Positions 19,308 to 27,975 of a stretch of 60,806 bases of DNA are shown here, in pieces. The translations under genes and the position numbers were made by a program. Every line of letters starts with the position of its first letter. Within the stretch, counting starts at the first letter, position 1. The DNA is taken from positions 1 through 60,806 of the forward strand of contig JADZBS010000113.1 of the NCBI GenBank assembly GCA_020851975.1, written 5' to 3'. The DNA is from Gammaproteobacteria bacterium (GTDB lineage: Bacteria > Pseudomonadota > Gammaproteobacteria > Steroidobacterales > GCA-2729495). The notes below the pieces were generated by a model that was given only the letters and a program-made list of their open reading frames with translations, ran no database searches and was not told the origin of the DNA.

Positions 19308-19328
19308 CGTTGCTGCGCCCGTCACGCT

Positions 19329-19847
19329 TCAGAAGTCCGCGTCCCAGTCGACCTCGATGCACCCGGCATCGAGGTCCACCGCACGGATCACCGTACCGGT
19401 GACGAACGGCAGCAGGCGGCGTCGGTCACCTTGCACGACGAGCACGTCGTTGGCGCCCGTCTCGAACAATTCTGTCACCCGTCCCAGGCCAACTCCTGCC
19501 TGGTTCACCACCTCCAGGCCCACCAGGTCGGACCAGAAGTACTCATTGCCTCCGGCACGCCCGAATCGTTCGCGTGGTACCCGGATGACGCTGCCTATCA
19601 GCGCGCGTGCCGTCTCGCGATCGTCGACACCCGCGAGATGGGCCACGACACCCCGACCATGCAGCGCACCCGTACTGACCCGGCAAAGCGTCCCGGCGCC
19701 ATCACCCACCTGCCAGGGGCCGTAACGCAGGATGTTCGCCGGAGGATCCGTGTACGAGAACACGCGCACCCAGCCTCTGACGCCGAACACCCCGGTGATA
19801 CGGCCGACGATCTCGGCTCGTTCAGCCGTTGCTGCTGCCGGTGACAT
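19329..19847 (-). CDS. rimM: 16S rRNA-processing protein RimM
   Basis: Ribosome maturation factor (172 aa) acting on the 30S head, binding S19 and assisting 16S processing. The N-terminal RimM barrel starts with VGRITGVFGVRGWVRVFSYTDPP; the C-terminal PRC-type domain includes EYFWSDLVGLEVVN and LLPFVTGTVIRAVDLDAGCIEVDWD. The ATG at 19847 is chosen because upstream in-frame codons are Arg-rich and overlap rpsP. Confidence 0.96.
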   Translation of the reverse strand: MSPAAATAERAEIVGRITGVFGVRGWVRVFSYTDPPANILRYGPWQVGDGAGTLCRVSTGALHGRGVVAHLAGVDDRETARALIGSVIRVPRERFGRAGGNEYFWSDLVGLEVVNQAGVGLGRVTELFETGANDVLVVQGDRRRLLPFVTGTVIRAVDLDAGCIEVDWDADF

Positions 19848-19890
19848 CCTCAGTCCCGGTGGCCTTGCGGCACCCGGACCCGCGCGGCGA

Positions 19891-20166
19891 TCAGGCAGCT
19901 GCCGGACTCGCTGGCGCACCAGCCGAAGCGCGATGCGTCTCGAGCAGGTTCGCGACCCGCGCCGACACCTGTGCACCCTGGCCGACCCAGAAGTCCACGC
20001 GACCGAGATCGACCTTCAGAGCGGCATCCTTGCCCGAAGCGATGGGATTGAAGAAACCCAGGCGCTCCAGGTAACGGCCGTCCCGCCGGTTGCGGCTGTC
20101 GGTTGCGACAATGTGGTAGAAGGGCCGCTTGGTCGTGCCGCCGCGGCTCAGTCGAATCGTCACCAT
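19891..20166 (-). CDS. rpsP: 30S ribosomal protein S16
   Basis: A 91-aa S16 ([20 protein letters not shown], then [10 protein letters not shown]), first gene of the rpsP-rimM-trmD-rplS operon. An Ala/Pro-rich tail extends the usual 80-82 residues slightly. The 117 nt between the ffh stop and this start hold G+C-rich inverted repeats (about 20203-20222) and an AT patch reading TAAAAT on the minus strand at 20238-20243 that could be a -10. Confidence 0.98.
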   Translation of the reverse strand: MVTIRLSRGGTTKRPFYHIVATDSRNRRDGRYLERLGFFNPIASGKDAALKVDLGRVDFWVGQGAQVSARVANLLETHRASAGAPASPAAA

Positions 20167-20283
20167 GCTCGATCATTCCTCTGCAAACAGGCAGCGCCAC
20201 GGCCGGGACCCTCGGGCCCGGATGACGCAAACTGCGGATTTTACGGGAAACTCGCCCCGTCTGCCCAGCCCCCGGCAGGGCCC

Positions 20284-21645
20284 CTAACGGCCCGGGAACC
20301 GTGGCCCGCTGCCCGGCAGGTTGCGCAGTGCCCGCTGCAGGCCACCCTTCGAGAAGCGCTTCATCATCTTCTGCATCTGCTCGTGCTGCTTGAGCAGGCG
20401 GTTGACTTCCGGAACCCCGACCCCGGCACCCGCCGCGATGCGCAGGCGCCGCGAGCCGTTGATCGACTTCGGAAAACGTCTCTCCGACAAGGTCATCGAG
20501 TTGATGATGCCGATCTGGCGCCGGATCGCCTTCGGATCGACCTGGCCGGCGAGCTTGTCAGCCGACATGCCGCCCGGCAACGGCAGCCTGGCGAGCAGGC
20601 CATCGAGGCCACCCAGCCCGAGCATCTGCTGGAGCTGGTCGCGCAGGTCGCCGAGATCGAAGCCATGGCCCTTCCCGACCTTGCGTGCCAGCCGTTCGGC
20701 CTGCTCGCGGTCGACCTTCTTGCCGATCTCCTCGACGAGCCCGACCACATCACCCATGCCGAGGATGCGCGAGGCCATGCGCTCCGGAACGAAGGCCTCG
20801 AGCGCCGTGAGCTTCTCACCGGTGCCGATAAACTTGATGGGTCGGCCCGTTACGGCGCGCGCCGAGAGCGCCGCGCCACCGCGTGCGTCACCGTCGGTCT
20901 TCGTGAGCACGATCCCGCTGAGAGGCAGCGCGTCGGCAAATGCGCGGGCGGCGTTGACTGCATCCTGACCAGCCATGCTGTCGAGTACGAACAGCGTCTC
21001 GGCCGGCGACAGCTGCGCCGACAACGATTGCAACTCCACCAGGAGGTCCGCCTCGAGACGGGTGCGGCCTGCCGTATCGACGATCAGCACGTCGTACTGC
21101 TGGCGCCGCGCCAGATCGACCGCGCGGCGGGCAATGTCCGCCGGCGTTTCCTCGGGCGTGGCCGGCGCGCAACCCACGCCGATCTGGCTCGCGATGCGCT
21201 CGAGTTGCAACATGGCCGCCGGTCGCCGGGTGTCGACGCTCACGAGCAACGGCCGGCGCTGCAGGTGTTCTTTCAGGTACAACGCCAGCTTGCCGCTGCT
21301 GGTCGTCTTGCCGCCACCCTGAAGACCGATCATGAGGATGACGACCGGCGGTTGCTGCCGCAGATTCAGCGGGCTCGCATCGCCACCCAGCTCGGTGATC
21401 AGTTCCTCGTTGAGAATGCCGACGAAGGCCTGGCCTGGGGTCAGGCTGCGGTTGATCTCGGTGCCGACGGCCCGGGCCTGTACCCGGGCCACGAAGTCGC
21501 GCACCACCGGCACTGCGACGTCGGCTTCGATGAGTGCCCTTCGCACATCGCGGATGGACTCCTGGATGTTGACATCCGTCAGGCGGCCGCGGCCGCGGAC
21601 CCGGTCGGTGACGTCCTTCAGCCGGCTGGTCAGGTTGGCGAACAC
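20284..21645 (-). CDS. ffh: Signal recognition particle protein Ffh
   Basis: SRP GTPase (453 aa, exactly E. coli length) that binds 4.5S RNA and signal sequences of inner-membrane proteins. N domain, then G domain with GLQGGGKTTSSGKLA, DTRRPAAM, DTAGR and TKTDGDARGG, then a Met-rich M domain (QHEQMQKMMKRFSKGG). The start is GTG at 21645, with an AAGGA ribosome-binding site 8 nt upstream; no ATG is suitably placed. A TAAAAT on the minus strand at 21690-21695 is a possible -10. It lies upstream of rpsP on the same strand. Confidence 0.97.
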   Translation of the reverse strand: MFANLTSRLKDVTDRVRGRGRLTDVNIQESIRDVRRALIEADVAVPVVRDFVARVQARAVGTEINRSLTPGQAFVGILNEELITELGGDASPLNLRQQPPVVILMIGLQGGGKTTSSGKLALYLKEHLQRRPLLVSVDTRRPAAMLQLERIASQIGVGCAPATPEETPADIARRAVDLARRQQYDVLIVDTAGRTRLEADLLVELQSLSAQLSPAETLFVLDSMAGQDAVNAARAFADALPLSGIVLTKTDGDARGGAALSARAVTGRPIKFIGTGEKLTALEAFVPERMASRILGMGDVVGLVEEIGKKVDREQAERLARKVGKGHGFDLGDLRDQLQQMLGLGGLDGLLARLPLPGGMSADKLAGQVDPKAIRRQIGIINSMTLSERRFPKSINGSRRLRIAAGAGVGVPEVNRLLKQHEQMQKMMKRFSKGGLQRALRNLPGSGPRFPGR

Positions 21646-21748
21646 CTTCGATTCCTTGCAAGTCGGTGAAAAAGCTGCTCGATCGGCGAATTTTAGCGAT
21701 ATTTCGCAGCGAATGGGGTCCGGCCGGCATCGCAGCCGCCATCTTGCC

Positions 21749-21778
21749 TTGACACGGCGCGGACCCATTCGTAACCAT
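21749..21778 (+). promoter_or_regulatory. Candidate promoter for the CorB-like gene
   Basis: A perfect -35 TTGACA occurs at 21749-21754; the best following -10 is the weak AACCAT at 21773-21778 with an 18-nt spacer. If used, transcription would start near 21785, which favours the TTG start at 21811 over the ATG at 21781. Confidence 0.35.
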
Positions 21779-21810
21779 GGATGGCGCATCGTGCGAGGAG
21801 TCGGCCACTC

Positions 21811-23112
21811 TTGATCGAAGACATCCCCCTGCCGGTCCTGCTGGGACTGCTGGCCGCCCTGCTGCTCTGCTCCGCGTTCTTCTCCGGCACCGAAACCGCG
21901 TTGATGTCGCTGAACCGCTACCGGCTGCGCCACCTGGCGAGCACGGGGCACCGGGGCGCACGCCTGGCCGAATCCCTGCTGAAGCGTCCCGACAAGCTCA
22001 TCGGGCTGATCCTGTTCGGCAACAACCTGGTCCAGAACGCTGCGGCTGCAGTTGTCACGCTCGCGGCGGTCGAGTTCGGCGGCACCACGGGTGTCGTGAT
22101 CGGCACGATCGCCATCACGTTCCTCATCCTGATCTTCGGTGAATTGACTCCCAAGACATTCGGCGCCGTCAACCCCGAGCGACTGGCATTCCCGGGCGCC
22201 TATGTCTACCACGCGCTATTGCGATTCCTGCCGCCGGTGGCCTGGTCGGTCTCGCTGGTCGGCTTCTTCTCCAACGGCATCCTGCGACTGCTGGGTGTAC
22301 GGGCGGACCAGACCGACGCGCACCACCTCAGCATCGAGGAACTGCGCACGCTCCTGGCCGAGTCTGGCGCCCTGCTGCCGCGCAAGCGCCACGAGATCAT
22401 GATGCGCGTCCTCGAGCTCGGCGAGATCACCGTGGACGACATCATGATTCCGCAAAACGAGGTCGTCGGCATCGATCTCGACGATGACTGGGCGCACGTG
22501 CTCGACGTGATCCGCAGCAGTGGCTACACGCGCTTGCCGGCCTACCGGGAGTCGATCGACAACGTCGTCGGTATCCTCCACGTCAAGCGCCTCCTGCAGC
22601 ATGCTGCCCTCGACCACCTGACCCGGCAGACACTCGAAGGACTGCTCGACGAGCCGTATTTCGTGCCGGAGGGCACGCCGCTCAACAAGCAACTGGTGCA
22701 GTTCCAGCGCGCGCGGCAGCGCACGGCCTTCGTCGTCGACGAATATGGCGACATCCAGGGAATCGTGACACTGGAGGACCTGCTGGAGGAGATCGTCGGC
22801 GAGTTCACCAGCGAACCCGATGCCGGCGGCAGCGACCTGCAACGCGACGAGGTGGCCGGCGGGTTCATCGTCGATGCGGGCACGAACGTGCGCGTGCTGA
22901 ACCGGACCATGAACTGGCGGCTTCCCACCGACGGCCCCAAGACGCTGAACGGCCTCATCCTCGAGAAGCTGGAGACCATCCCGCGCAAGGGCACGGGGCT
23001 GGTCCTCAACGACTACAGGATCGAAATCCTCCAGACCAGCGGGAACGTCGTCGAGAAAGTCCGCATTCGCGAACCCGGCAGCGCTCAACCCCGTGCGGTC
23101 GCCAGCGGCTGA
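21811..23112 (+). CDS. CorB/YfjD-type CNNM (DUF21)-CBS membrane protein
   Basis: HlyC/CorC-family protein (433 aa from this start) with an N-terminal DUF21/CNNM membrane domain: three or four helices, GTETALMSLNRYRLRHLA, FGELTPKTFGAVNPE. A CBS pair follows (EVVGIDLDDDW to FVVDEYGDIQGIVTLEDLLEEIVGEF) and then a C-terminal CorC-HlyC domain. The family is linked to magnesium transport or efflux. TTG at 21811 has a GAGGAG site 10 nt upstream and matches where E. coli CorB begins; ATG at 21781 is the alternative. Location beside ffh is as in E. coli. Confidence 0.88.
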   Translation: MIEDIPLPVLLGLLAALLLCSAFFSGTETALMSLNRYRLRHLASTGHRGARLAESLLKRPDKLIGLILFGNNLVQNAAAAVVTLAAVEFGGTTGVVIGTIAITFLILIFGELTPKTFGAVNPERLAFPGAYVYHALLRFLPPVAWSVSLVGFFSNGILRLLGVRADQTDAHHLSIEELRTLLAESGALLPRKRHEIMMRVLELGEITVDDIMIPQNEVVGIDLDDDWAHVLDVIRSSGYTRLPAYRESIDNVVGILHVKRLLQHAALDHLTRQTLEGLLDEPYFVPEGTPLNKQLVQFQRARQRTAFVVDEYGDIQGIVTLEDLLEEIVGEFTSEPDAGGSDLQRDEVAGGFIVDAGTNVRVLNRTMNWRLPTDGPKTLNGLILEKLETIPRKGTGLVLNDYRIEILQTSGNVVEKVRIREPGSAQPRAVASG

Positions 23113-23116
23113 CCGC

Positions 23117-24478
23117 TCAGGCGTTCCCGAGCCGCGGATCGCAGCGCAGCGCCTCGGCGACGCCACTGACCCCGACGACCTCGATGCCGGTGATCGGGCG
23201 GCGCGGCACGTTGGCCTGCGGCACGATGGCGTGGCCGAAGCCGAGCTTGGCCGCCTCGCGTAACCGCTCCTCGCCGTAGGCGACCGGCCGGATCTCCCCG
23301 CCGAGGCCGACTTCCCCGAACACGACGGTCTGGGGCAGGATTGCCTTCGACAAGCGGCTCGACACCACCGCGAGCAGCAGCGCCAGGTCGGCAGCGGTCT
23401 CGGCGACACGCACGCCACCGACCACGTTGACGAACACATCCTCCTCGTGAACCGCCTGGCCCGCATGCCGGTGCAGAACGGCGAGCAACATCGCGAGCCG
23501 GTTGGGATCGACGCCGATGGCCAGGCGCCGGGACGGGCCGTCGCCACCCCGGTCCGTGAGCGCCTGTACCTCGACCAGCAGCGGTCGCGTCCCCTGGTGC
23601 AGCACCGTGACGACGCTGCCCGGCGTGTCGGCGACCGGCCGTGACAGGAAGATGGCCGACGGATTGCGAACCTCCCGAAGGCCGGTCTCCCCCATGGCAA
23701 AGATGCCGAGTTCGTTGGCCGCACCGAAACGGTTCTTCACTGAACGCAACAGCCGGTAGCGGCTGCCCGCCTCGTCCTCGAAATAGAGCACGACATCGAC
23801 CATGTGCTCGAGCAGGCGCGGGCCGGCAATGACACCTTCCTTGGTCACGTGCCCGACCAGCACGACCGCCATGCCGCTCGACTTGGCGAGCTGGACGAGA
23901 CGGGCCGCGCATTCCCGCAGCTGGTTCGGTGATCCGGGTGCCGATGGCACGCCACCCGACGACATGGTCTGGATGGAATCCACGACGAGGCAGGTGCAGG
24001 GCATGCTCCGTGCGGCCTCGATGACCTCGTCGACGTCCGTGGTTGCGAGCATCGTGATCCTGTCTGCAGGCAGGCCGAGACGCTGCGCGCGCAACGCCAC
24101 CTGCTCGGCCGATTCTTCGCCACTCGCATACAGGGTGGCGCGCTCGCCGGTTCCGGTCCCGGCCACCTGCAGCAGCAACGTCGACTTGCCGATGCCGGGT
24201 GGACCGCCGACCAGCACGACGGATCCGGCGACCAGCCCGCCACCGAGGACCCGGTCGAGCTCGCCGAGACCGGTCGGCCACCGGCCCGCGACGCCCGCCT
24301 TCACATCGGCAAGCCTCAGCACGCTTCCCGCGCCCCGTGCTGGCCGGGAACCTGCCACGTCGACGCGGGCCGAGGGCTCGAGCGTGTTCCACTCGCCGCA
24401 ACCTGCGCACTGGCCCTGCCACTTCAGGCTGACGCTGCCGCAGCGGCCGCATACATAGGTGATCTGGGACCTGGCCAT
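23117..24478 (-). CDS. radA: DNA repair protein RadA
   Basis: RecA-like branch-migration ATPase acting on recombination intermediates (453 aa). An N-terminal C4 zinc finger (CGRCG, then CAGCGEW), Walker A GGPPGIGKST, the RadA-specific KNRFG motif (in SVKNRFGAANELGIF) and a C-terminal Lon-like domain are all present. ATG at 24478 gives the canonical MARSQITYVCGRCG start. Convergent with the CorB-like gene (4 nt apart) and divergent from the kinase gene, with a 121-nt shared upstream region. Confidence 0.97.
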   Translation of the reverse strand: MARSQITYVCGRCGSVSLKWQGQCAGCGEWNTLEPSARVDVAGSRPARGAGSVLRLADVKAGVAGRWPTGLGELDRVLGGGLVAGSVVLVGGPPGIGKSTLLLQVAGTGTGERATLYASGEESAEQVALRAQRLGLPADRITMLATTDVDEVIEAARSMPCTCLVVDSIQTMSSGGVPSAPGSPNQLRECAARLVQLAKSSGMAVVLVGHVTKEGVIAGPRLLEHMVDVVLYFEDEAGSRYRLLRSVKNRFGAANELGIFAMGETGLREVRNPSAIFLSRPVADTPGSVVTVLHQGTRPLLVEVQALTDRGGDGPSRRLAIGVDPNRLAMLLAVLHRHAGQAVHEEDVFVNVVGGVRVAETAADLALLLAVVSSRLSKAILPQTVVFGEVGLGGEIRPVAYGEERLREAAKLGFGHAIVPQANVPRRPITGIEVVGVSGVAEALRCDPRLGNA

Positions 24479-24599
24479 CGTCGACTCGTGTGATCCTGCT
24501 CTCACTGCCATTGCACGGCACGCCGCCTGTCCCGCGCATCGGCCAAGAAACCCTACGCGGTTCTCACTCCCCGGCCGTGGCCGCCGATACTATGTCGAA

Positions 24600-27143
24600 A
24601 TGCGTGCGTGGGACAGCGTCACCCAGGGCGGTTCGCTGCGGCCGGGACCGGCTGCACTGACCATTCTGCTCATCGGACTGCTGTTGTCGCTGGCACCCGT
24701 TTCCCGCCAGATCGAGACCGGCTACTACGACTTTCTCGCCACGCTCCGCCGTTCGCCCGGCAGTCCGGAGGTCGTGATCGTCGACACGCGCGCGGTCGCC
24801 GCGATCGGCGCCACCGCCTGGGAATCACCCAGGTTCCCGGATCTCCTGATCGCCCTGCGCGAGGCCGGCGCCCGGCTGGTCGTCGCGGCCGAGCCCCCTC
24901 CACTCGGCGCCGCGGTACCCGAGACGGCGCAGCTCGCTGCCCTGGAAGCCATGGAACAACGTCGCCGCGACAGTGCTGGCGGCAAGCCGTCCGCGGCATT
25001 TGCCGAGCAGATCTCCGCCATGCGGGCCCAGGCCGAACTGCACCGACGCACTGTCACAGCCGTGGCCGCCATGCGCAACCTGATCGCAGCGGTACCGACC
25101 TTCGACGGCGGCCGTGCAACGCCTGCCGAACGTGGCTCCTGCACCAAACCATCGCTCGATCTCGTTCCCCAGGCGGTCGATCCGCAGGGCATGCGCCGCG
25201 TGCGCGCGGTAGCCACACCGGCGGACGACCTGTGCGCCGCCCTGTTGGCGATCGGGCATGGCGAGTTCTGGGCCGATGATGACGGCACGGTACGCCGGAT
25301 CGATCTGCTCATCGATGCGGCAGGGACGACGGTCCCGGCTGCAGCCCTGCGTGCTGTCATGGCACTGAGCTATCCGGGATCGGGGCAACTCGGCGTAACC
25401 GGAGACGGCCTGTCCTGGGACGAGCATCGCCTGTCGACGACCGACGGCACGAAGAGTCTCCTGAACTTCTACGCTGGCGACGAGGGGCAGCCCGCCTTCC
25501 GTGTCGTGCCAGCCGCCGACGTCCTGGCACGGAGCGTTGCAACACCGCTGGCCGGTCACATCGTCGTCATCGGGCCGGCGACGGGCCGCGATGGTGAACC
25601 CGCCTATCAGTCACCGCTCGGTGCGCACACAACGGGCGCCCAGCTCGTGGCAACGGCCATCTCCAACGCCCTGCAGAAGGACTTCGTGGCTCGACCAGCC
25701 TGGACCGCCTGGGGCGAAATCGTCCTGCTGGTGGGGCTCGGGGTCGCGGTACTGGTGTGGGGCGTGCGAATGGCGCCGACCCGTGGCCTCGCCGTGGGGC
25801 TGTCACTCGCCCTGGCGCTGCTCGGGGTGGAGGCGTACCTGCTGCTGGCCATGGACCTGTGGCTGGAATGCGCGACGGCCGCCGTCTTCTGTGTCCTCGC
25901 CCTGATGTCGACCTGGTTCGTCCGCACCAGTCGGTGGCAACAGCCGGCGCTCCAACCCGCGCTGGCAGGAGCCGGGGCCCCGATGCCTGCCAGCGCGGCC
26001 GCTCATCCGGAAGACGAGCTCGACCTCGCCTTCTCCATGCTGCGCCACCAGCCGGCGACGGATCAGGTCAAGCAGCGCCTGTACGACATCGCCGTCGAGC
26101 ATGCCAGGCGCCGAGACCTTGCCAAGGCCGAGCGCGTCCTGCGCCACCTGGCCGGCGTCGACCCGGACTACCGCAATGCAGGAGACAAGCTGCAGAAACT
26201 CGCCGGCATGCGACGCAGCGGCGGTGACCGATCCGCACCGGCCCAGGTCCCACCCGTGGTCGTGCCGACGGTGCAGCCGGAAAGCCTCAGCGGCCAGACC
26301 ATCGGCCGCTACCAGATCGAGCAGCCTATCGGTCGCGGCGCCATGGCCACCGTCTACCTTGGCCGGGACCCCAAAATCAACCGCCGGGTCGCCATCAAGA
26401 CCATCGCGCTCGCCGAGGAGTTCTCGGACTCCGACCTCGCCAATGCCCGCACCCAGTTCCTGCGTGAGGCAGAATCGGCCGGCCGGCTCAATCACCCGAA
26501 CATCATCAGCATCTACGATGCCGGGGAGGACGGAGCGGTCGCCTATCTCGCGATGGAGTTCTTCCCTGGCAAGCCACTGAGCCACTACGCTCAGCCAGGC
26601 CAGATGCTGCCCCCCGCCAAGGTCTTCGAACTGATGGCGCGCGCGGCCGAAGCCCTGCACTACGCCCACGCCCAGCATGTGGTTCACCGGGACGTGAAAC
26701 CAGCCAACCTGCTCTACGACATCGACAGCGACACACTCAAGATCACGGATTTCGGCATCGCCCGGCTCACGGATTCGAGCCGCACCAAGACGGGCATCAT
26801 CCTCGGGACCCCCTCCTACATGTCACCCGAGCAGCTCGCCGGTACCACGGTGGCTGGCCAGTCCGACCTGTTCTCGCTAGGCATCACCCTGTACCAGTTG
26901 CTCGCCGGAGCCCCGCCGTTCCGGGCCGACAGCATCCCGCGCCTCATGCAGAAGATTGCCCACGAGCGCCACCCGCGGATCAGCGAACTGCGTGACGACC
27001 TGCCACCCTGTGTGGACGACTTGCTCGACCGGGCGCTCGCCAAGGACCCGGCCGACCGGTACGAGAGTGGCCGCGCCATGGCATTGGCGCTGCGCGATTG
27101 TTGTAGTAGCTTGGATGCTCCTCCGGCGACGGGCGCCTCATGA
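24600..27143 (+). CDS. CHASE2-domain receptor Ser/Thr protein kinase
   Basis: An 847-aa membrane kinase. A membrane helix at about residues 18-35 leads into a periplasmic CHASE2 sensor (to about 365), then a group of hydrophobic helices (about 370-440). A cytoplasmic linker with a short TPR-like helical part (about 475-535) follows, then a Hanks-type kinase from residue 568: G-loop IGRGAMATVYLG, K600 in VAIK, H696-R697-D698 with K700, and D717 of DFG. The signal sensed is unknown. The stop overlaps the PP2C start (ATGA), so kinase and phosphatase are translationally coupled. No Shine-Dalgarno is seen, and TACTAT at 24588-24593 is only 7 nt before the ATG, suggesting a leaderless transcript. 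Confidence 0.9.
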   Translation: MRAWDSVTQGGSLRPGPAALTILLIGLLLSLAPVSRQIETGYYDFLATLRRSPGSPEVVIVDTRAVAAIGATAWESPRFPDLLIALREAGARLVVAAEPPPLGAAVPETAQLAALEAMEQRRRDSAGGKPSAAFAEQISAMRAQAELHRRTVTAVAAMRNLIAAVPTFDGGRATPAERGSCTKPSLDLVPQAVDPQGMRRVRAVATPADDLCAALLAIGHGEFWADDDGTVRRIDLLIDAAGTTVPAAALRAVMALSYPGSGQLGVTGDGLSWDEHRLSTTDGTKSLLNFYAGDEGQPAFRVVPAADVLARSVATPLAGHIVVIGPATGRDGEPAYQSPLGAHTTGAQLVATAISNALQKDFVARPAWTAWGEIVLLVGLGVAVLVWGVRMAPTRGLAVGLSLALALLGVEAYLLLAMDLWLECATAAVFCVLALMSTWFVRTSRWQQPALQPALAGAGAPMPASAAAHPEDELDLAFSMLRHQPATDQVKQRLYDIAVEHARRRDLAKAERVLRHLAGVDPDYRNAGDKLQKLAGMRRSGGDRSAPAQVPPVVVPTVQPESLSGQTIGRYQIEQPIGRGAMATVYLGRDPKINRRVAIKTIALAEEFSDSDLANARTQFLREAESAGRLNHPNIISIYDAGEDGAVAYLAMEFFPGKPLSHYAQPGQMLPPAKVFELMARAAEALHYAHAQHVVHRDVKPANLLYDIDSDTLKITDFGIARLTDSSRTKTGIILGTPSYMSPEQLAGTTVAGQSDLFSLGITLYQLLAGAPPFRADSIPRLMQKIAHERHPRISELRDDLPPCVDDLLDRALAKDPADRYESGRAMALALRDCCSSLDAPPATGAS

Positions 27144-27967
27144 GCCTGCGTAGCAAGATCCGTGCGGTGCAGCTGACCGACGTCGGGCGGGTGCGCGAGC
27201 ACAACGAAGATGCGATCGGCGCCAACCTCGACGTCGGCCTGCTGGTGCTCGCCGACGGCATGGGCGGCTATAACGCCGGTGAGGTCGCCAGCGGCATCGC
27301 CGTCAAGACGGTCCTGGAGTTTGTCGGCGACGCCTGCCAGCGGGAGGACCGCCGGGCCCTCGATCCGGAGACCCGGCTGATGCGCCAGACCATCATCCTG
27401 CGCGATGCCGTGGCCCGGGCCAACAAGATCATCCACCAGACGGCACGCAGCCAACCGCAGTGCGAGGGCATGGGGACCACCATCGTGGCCTGCCTGTTCC
27501 ACGACAATCGGGTGTCGCTCGCCCATGTCGGGGATTCCCGCATCTACCGGCTGCGCCGAAACCGCTTCGAACAGCTCACCATGGACCACTCCCTGTTGCA
27601 GGAGCTGGTCGACCGGGGCTACTACTCTCAGGAGGAAGCGGCCCGTTCCACCAATCGCAACTACGTCACGCGCGCCCTCGGGGTGGAGGCCGCCGTCCAG
27701 GTCGAGTTGCAGGAGGACGAGGTTCAGCCCGACGACGTCTACCTGATGTGCTCCGACGGCCTGCCCGACATGGTCGAGGACGAAGACATTCACTTAACCA
27801 TCAGCACTTTTAATGCTAATCTTGACGTTGTTGGTCAGCAGCTGATCCAGCTCAGCAACGACCATGGGGGCAAGGATAACGTCTCGGTGATCCTGGCACA
27901 GGTGCTCGAGCCTTTCCCGGCGCGCAAGGGCCTGGCCAGCAGGGTCAAGGAAATCATCTTCAGGTAA
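27140..27967 (+). CDS. PP2C-family Ser/Thr protein phosphatase (Stp/PppA-like)
   Basis: A 275-aa cytoplasmic PPM phosphatase that should reverse the phosphorylation made by the kinase upstream. Metal-binding motifs are intact: GRVREHNEDA, LVLADGMGGYNAGE, LAHVGDSRIYRL, MCSDGLPDMV and KDNVSVIL. It overlaps the kinase stop by 4 nt and is followed after 8 nt by the FHA gene. Near its 3' end, codons at about 27791-27838 are unusually AT-rich for this genome and contain a promoter-like sequence. Confidence 0.93.
   Translation: MSLRSKIRAVQLTDVGRVREHNEDAIGANLDVGLLVLADGMGGYNAGEVASGIAVKTVLEFVGDACQREDRRALDPETRLMRQTIILRDAVARANKIIHQTARSQPQCEGMGTTIVACLFHDNRVSLAHVGDSRIYRLRRNRFEQLTMDHSLLQELVDRGYYSQEEAARSTNRNYVTRALGVEAAVQVELQEDEVQPDDVYLMCSDGLPDMVEDEDIHLTISTFNANLDVVGQQLIQLSNDHGGKDNVSVILAQVLEPFPARKGLASRVKEIIFR
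27794..27822 (+). promoter_or_regulatory. Candidate internal promoter within the PP2C gene
   Basis: Within an AT-rich patch of the PP2C coding sequence, TTAACC (27794-27799) and TAATCT (27817-27822) are separated by exactly 17 nt, a sigma70-like arrangement. It points toward the FHA gene, whose ATG lies about 150 nt downstream. The evidence is positional only. Confidence 0.4.
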
Positions 27968-27975
27968 CCCGCGCT

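Noticed and set aside
20203..20283. Inverted G+C-rich repeats between ffh and rpsP as a riboswitch or 4.5S RNA gene
   Set aside because: Too short and lacking the conserved 4.5S loop; they could be a simple terminator stem, but no T-run is clear.
19732..21669. 645-codon open frame on the plus strand opposite rimM, rpsP and ffh
   Set aside because: Spans several well-supported genes on the other strand; the composition is rich in Gln, His, Asp and Arg as expected from reversed codons.
23085..24539. 484-codon minus-strand frame overlapping radA in another phase
   Set aside because: It is an out-of-phase shadow of radA, Arg/Gly-rich and without homology to any family I recognise.
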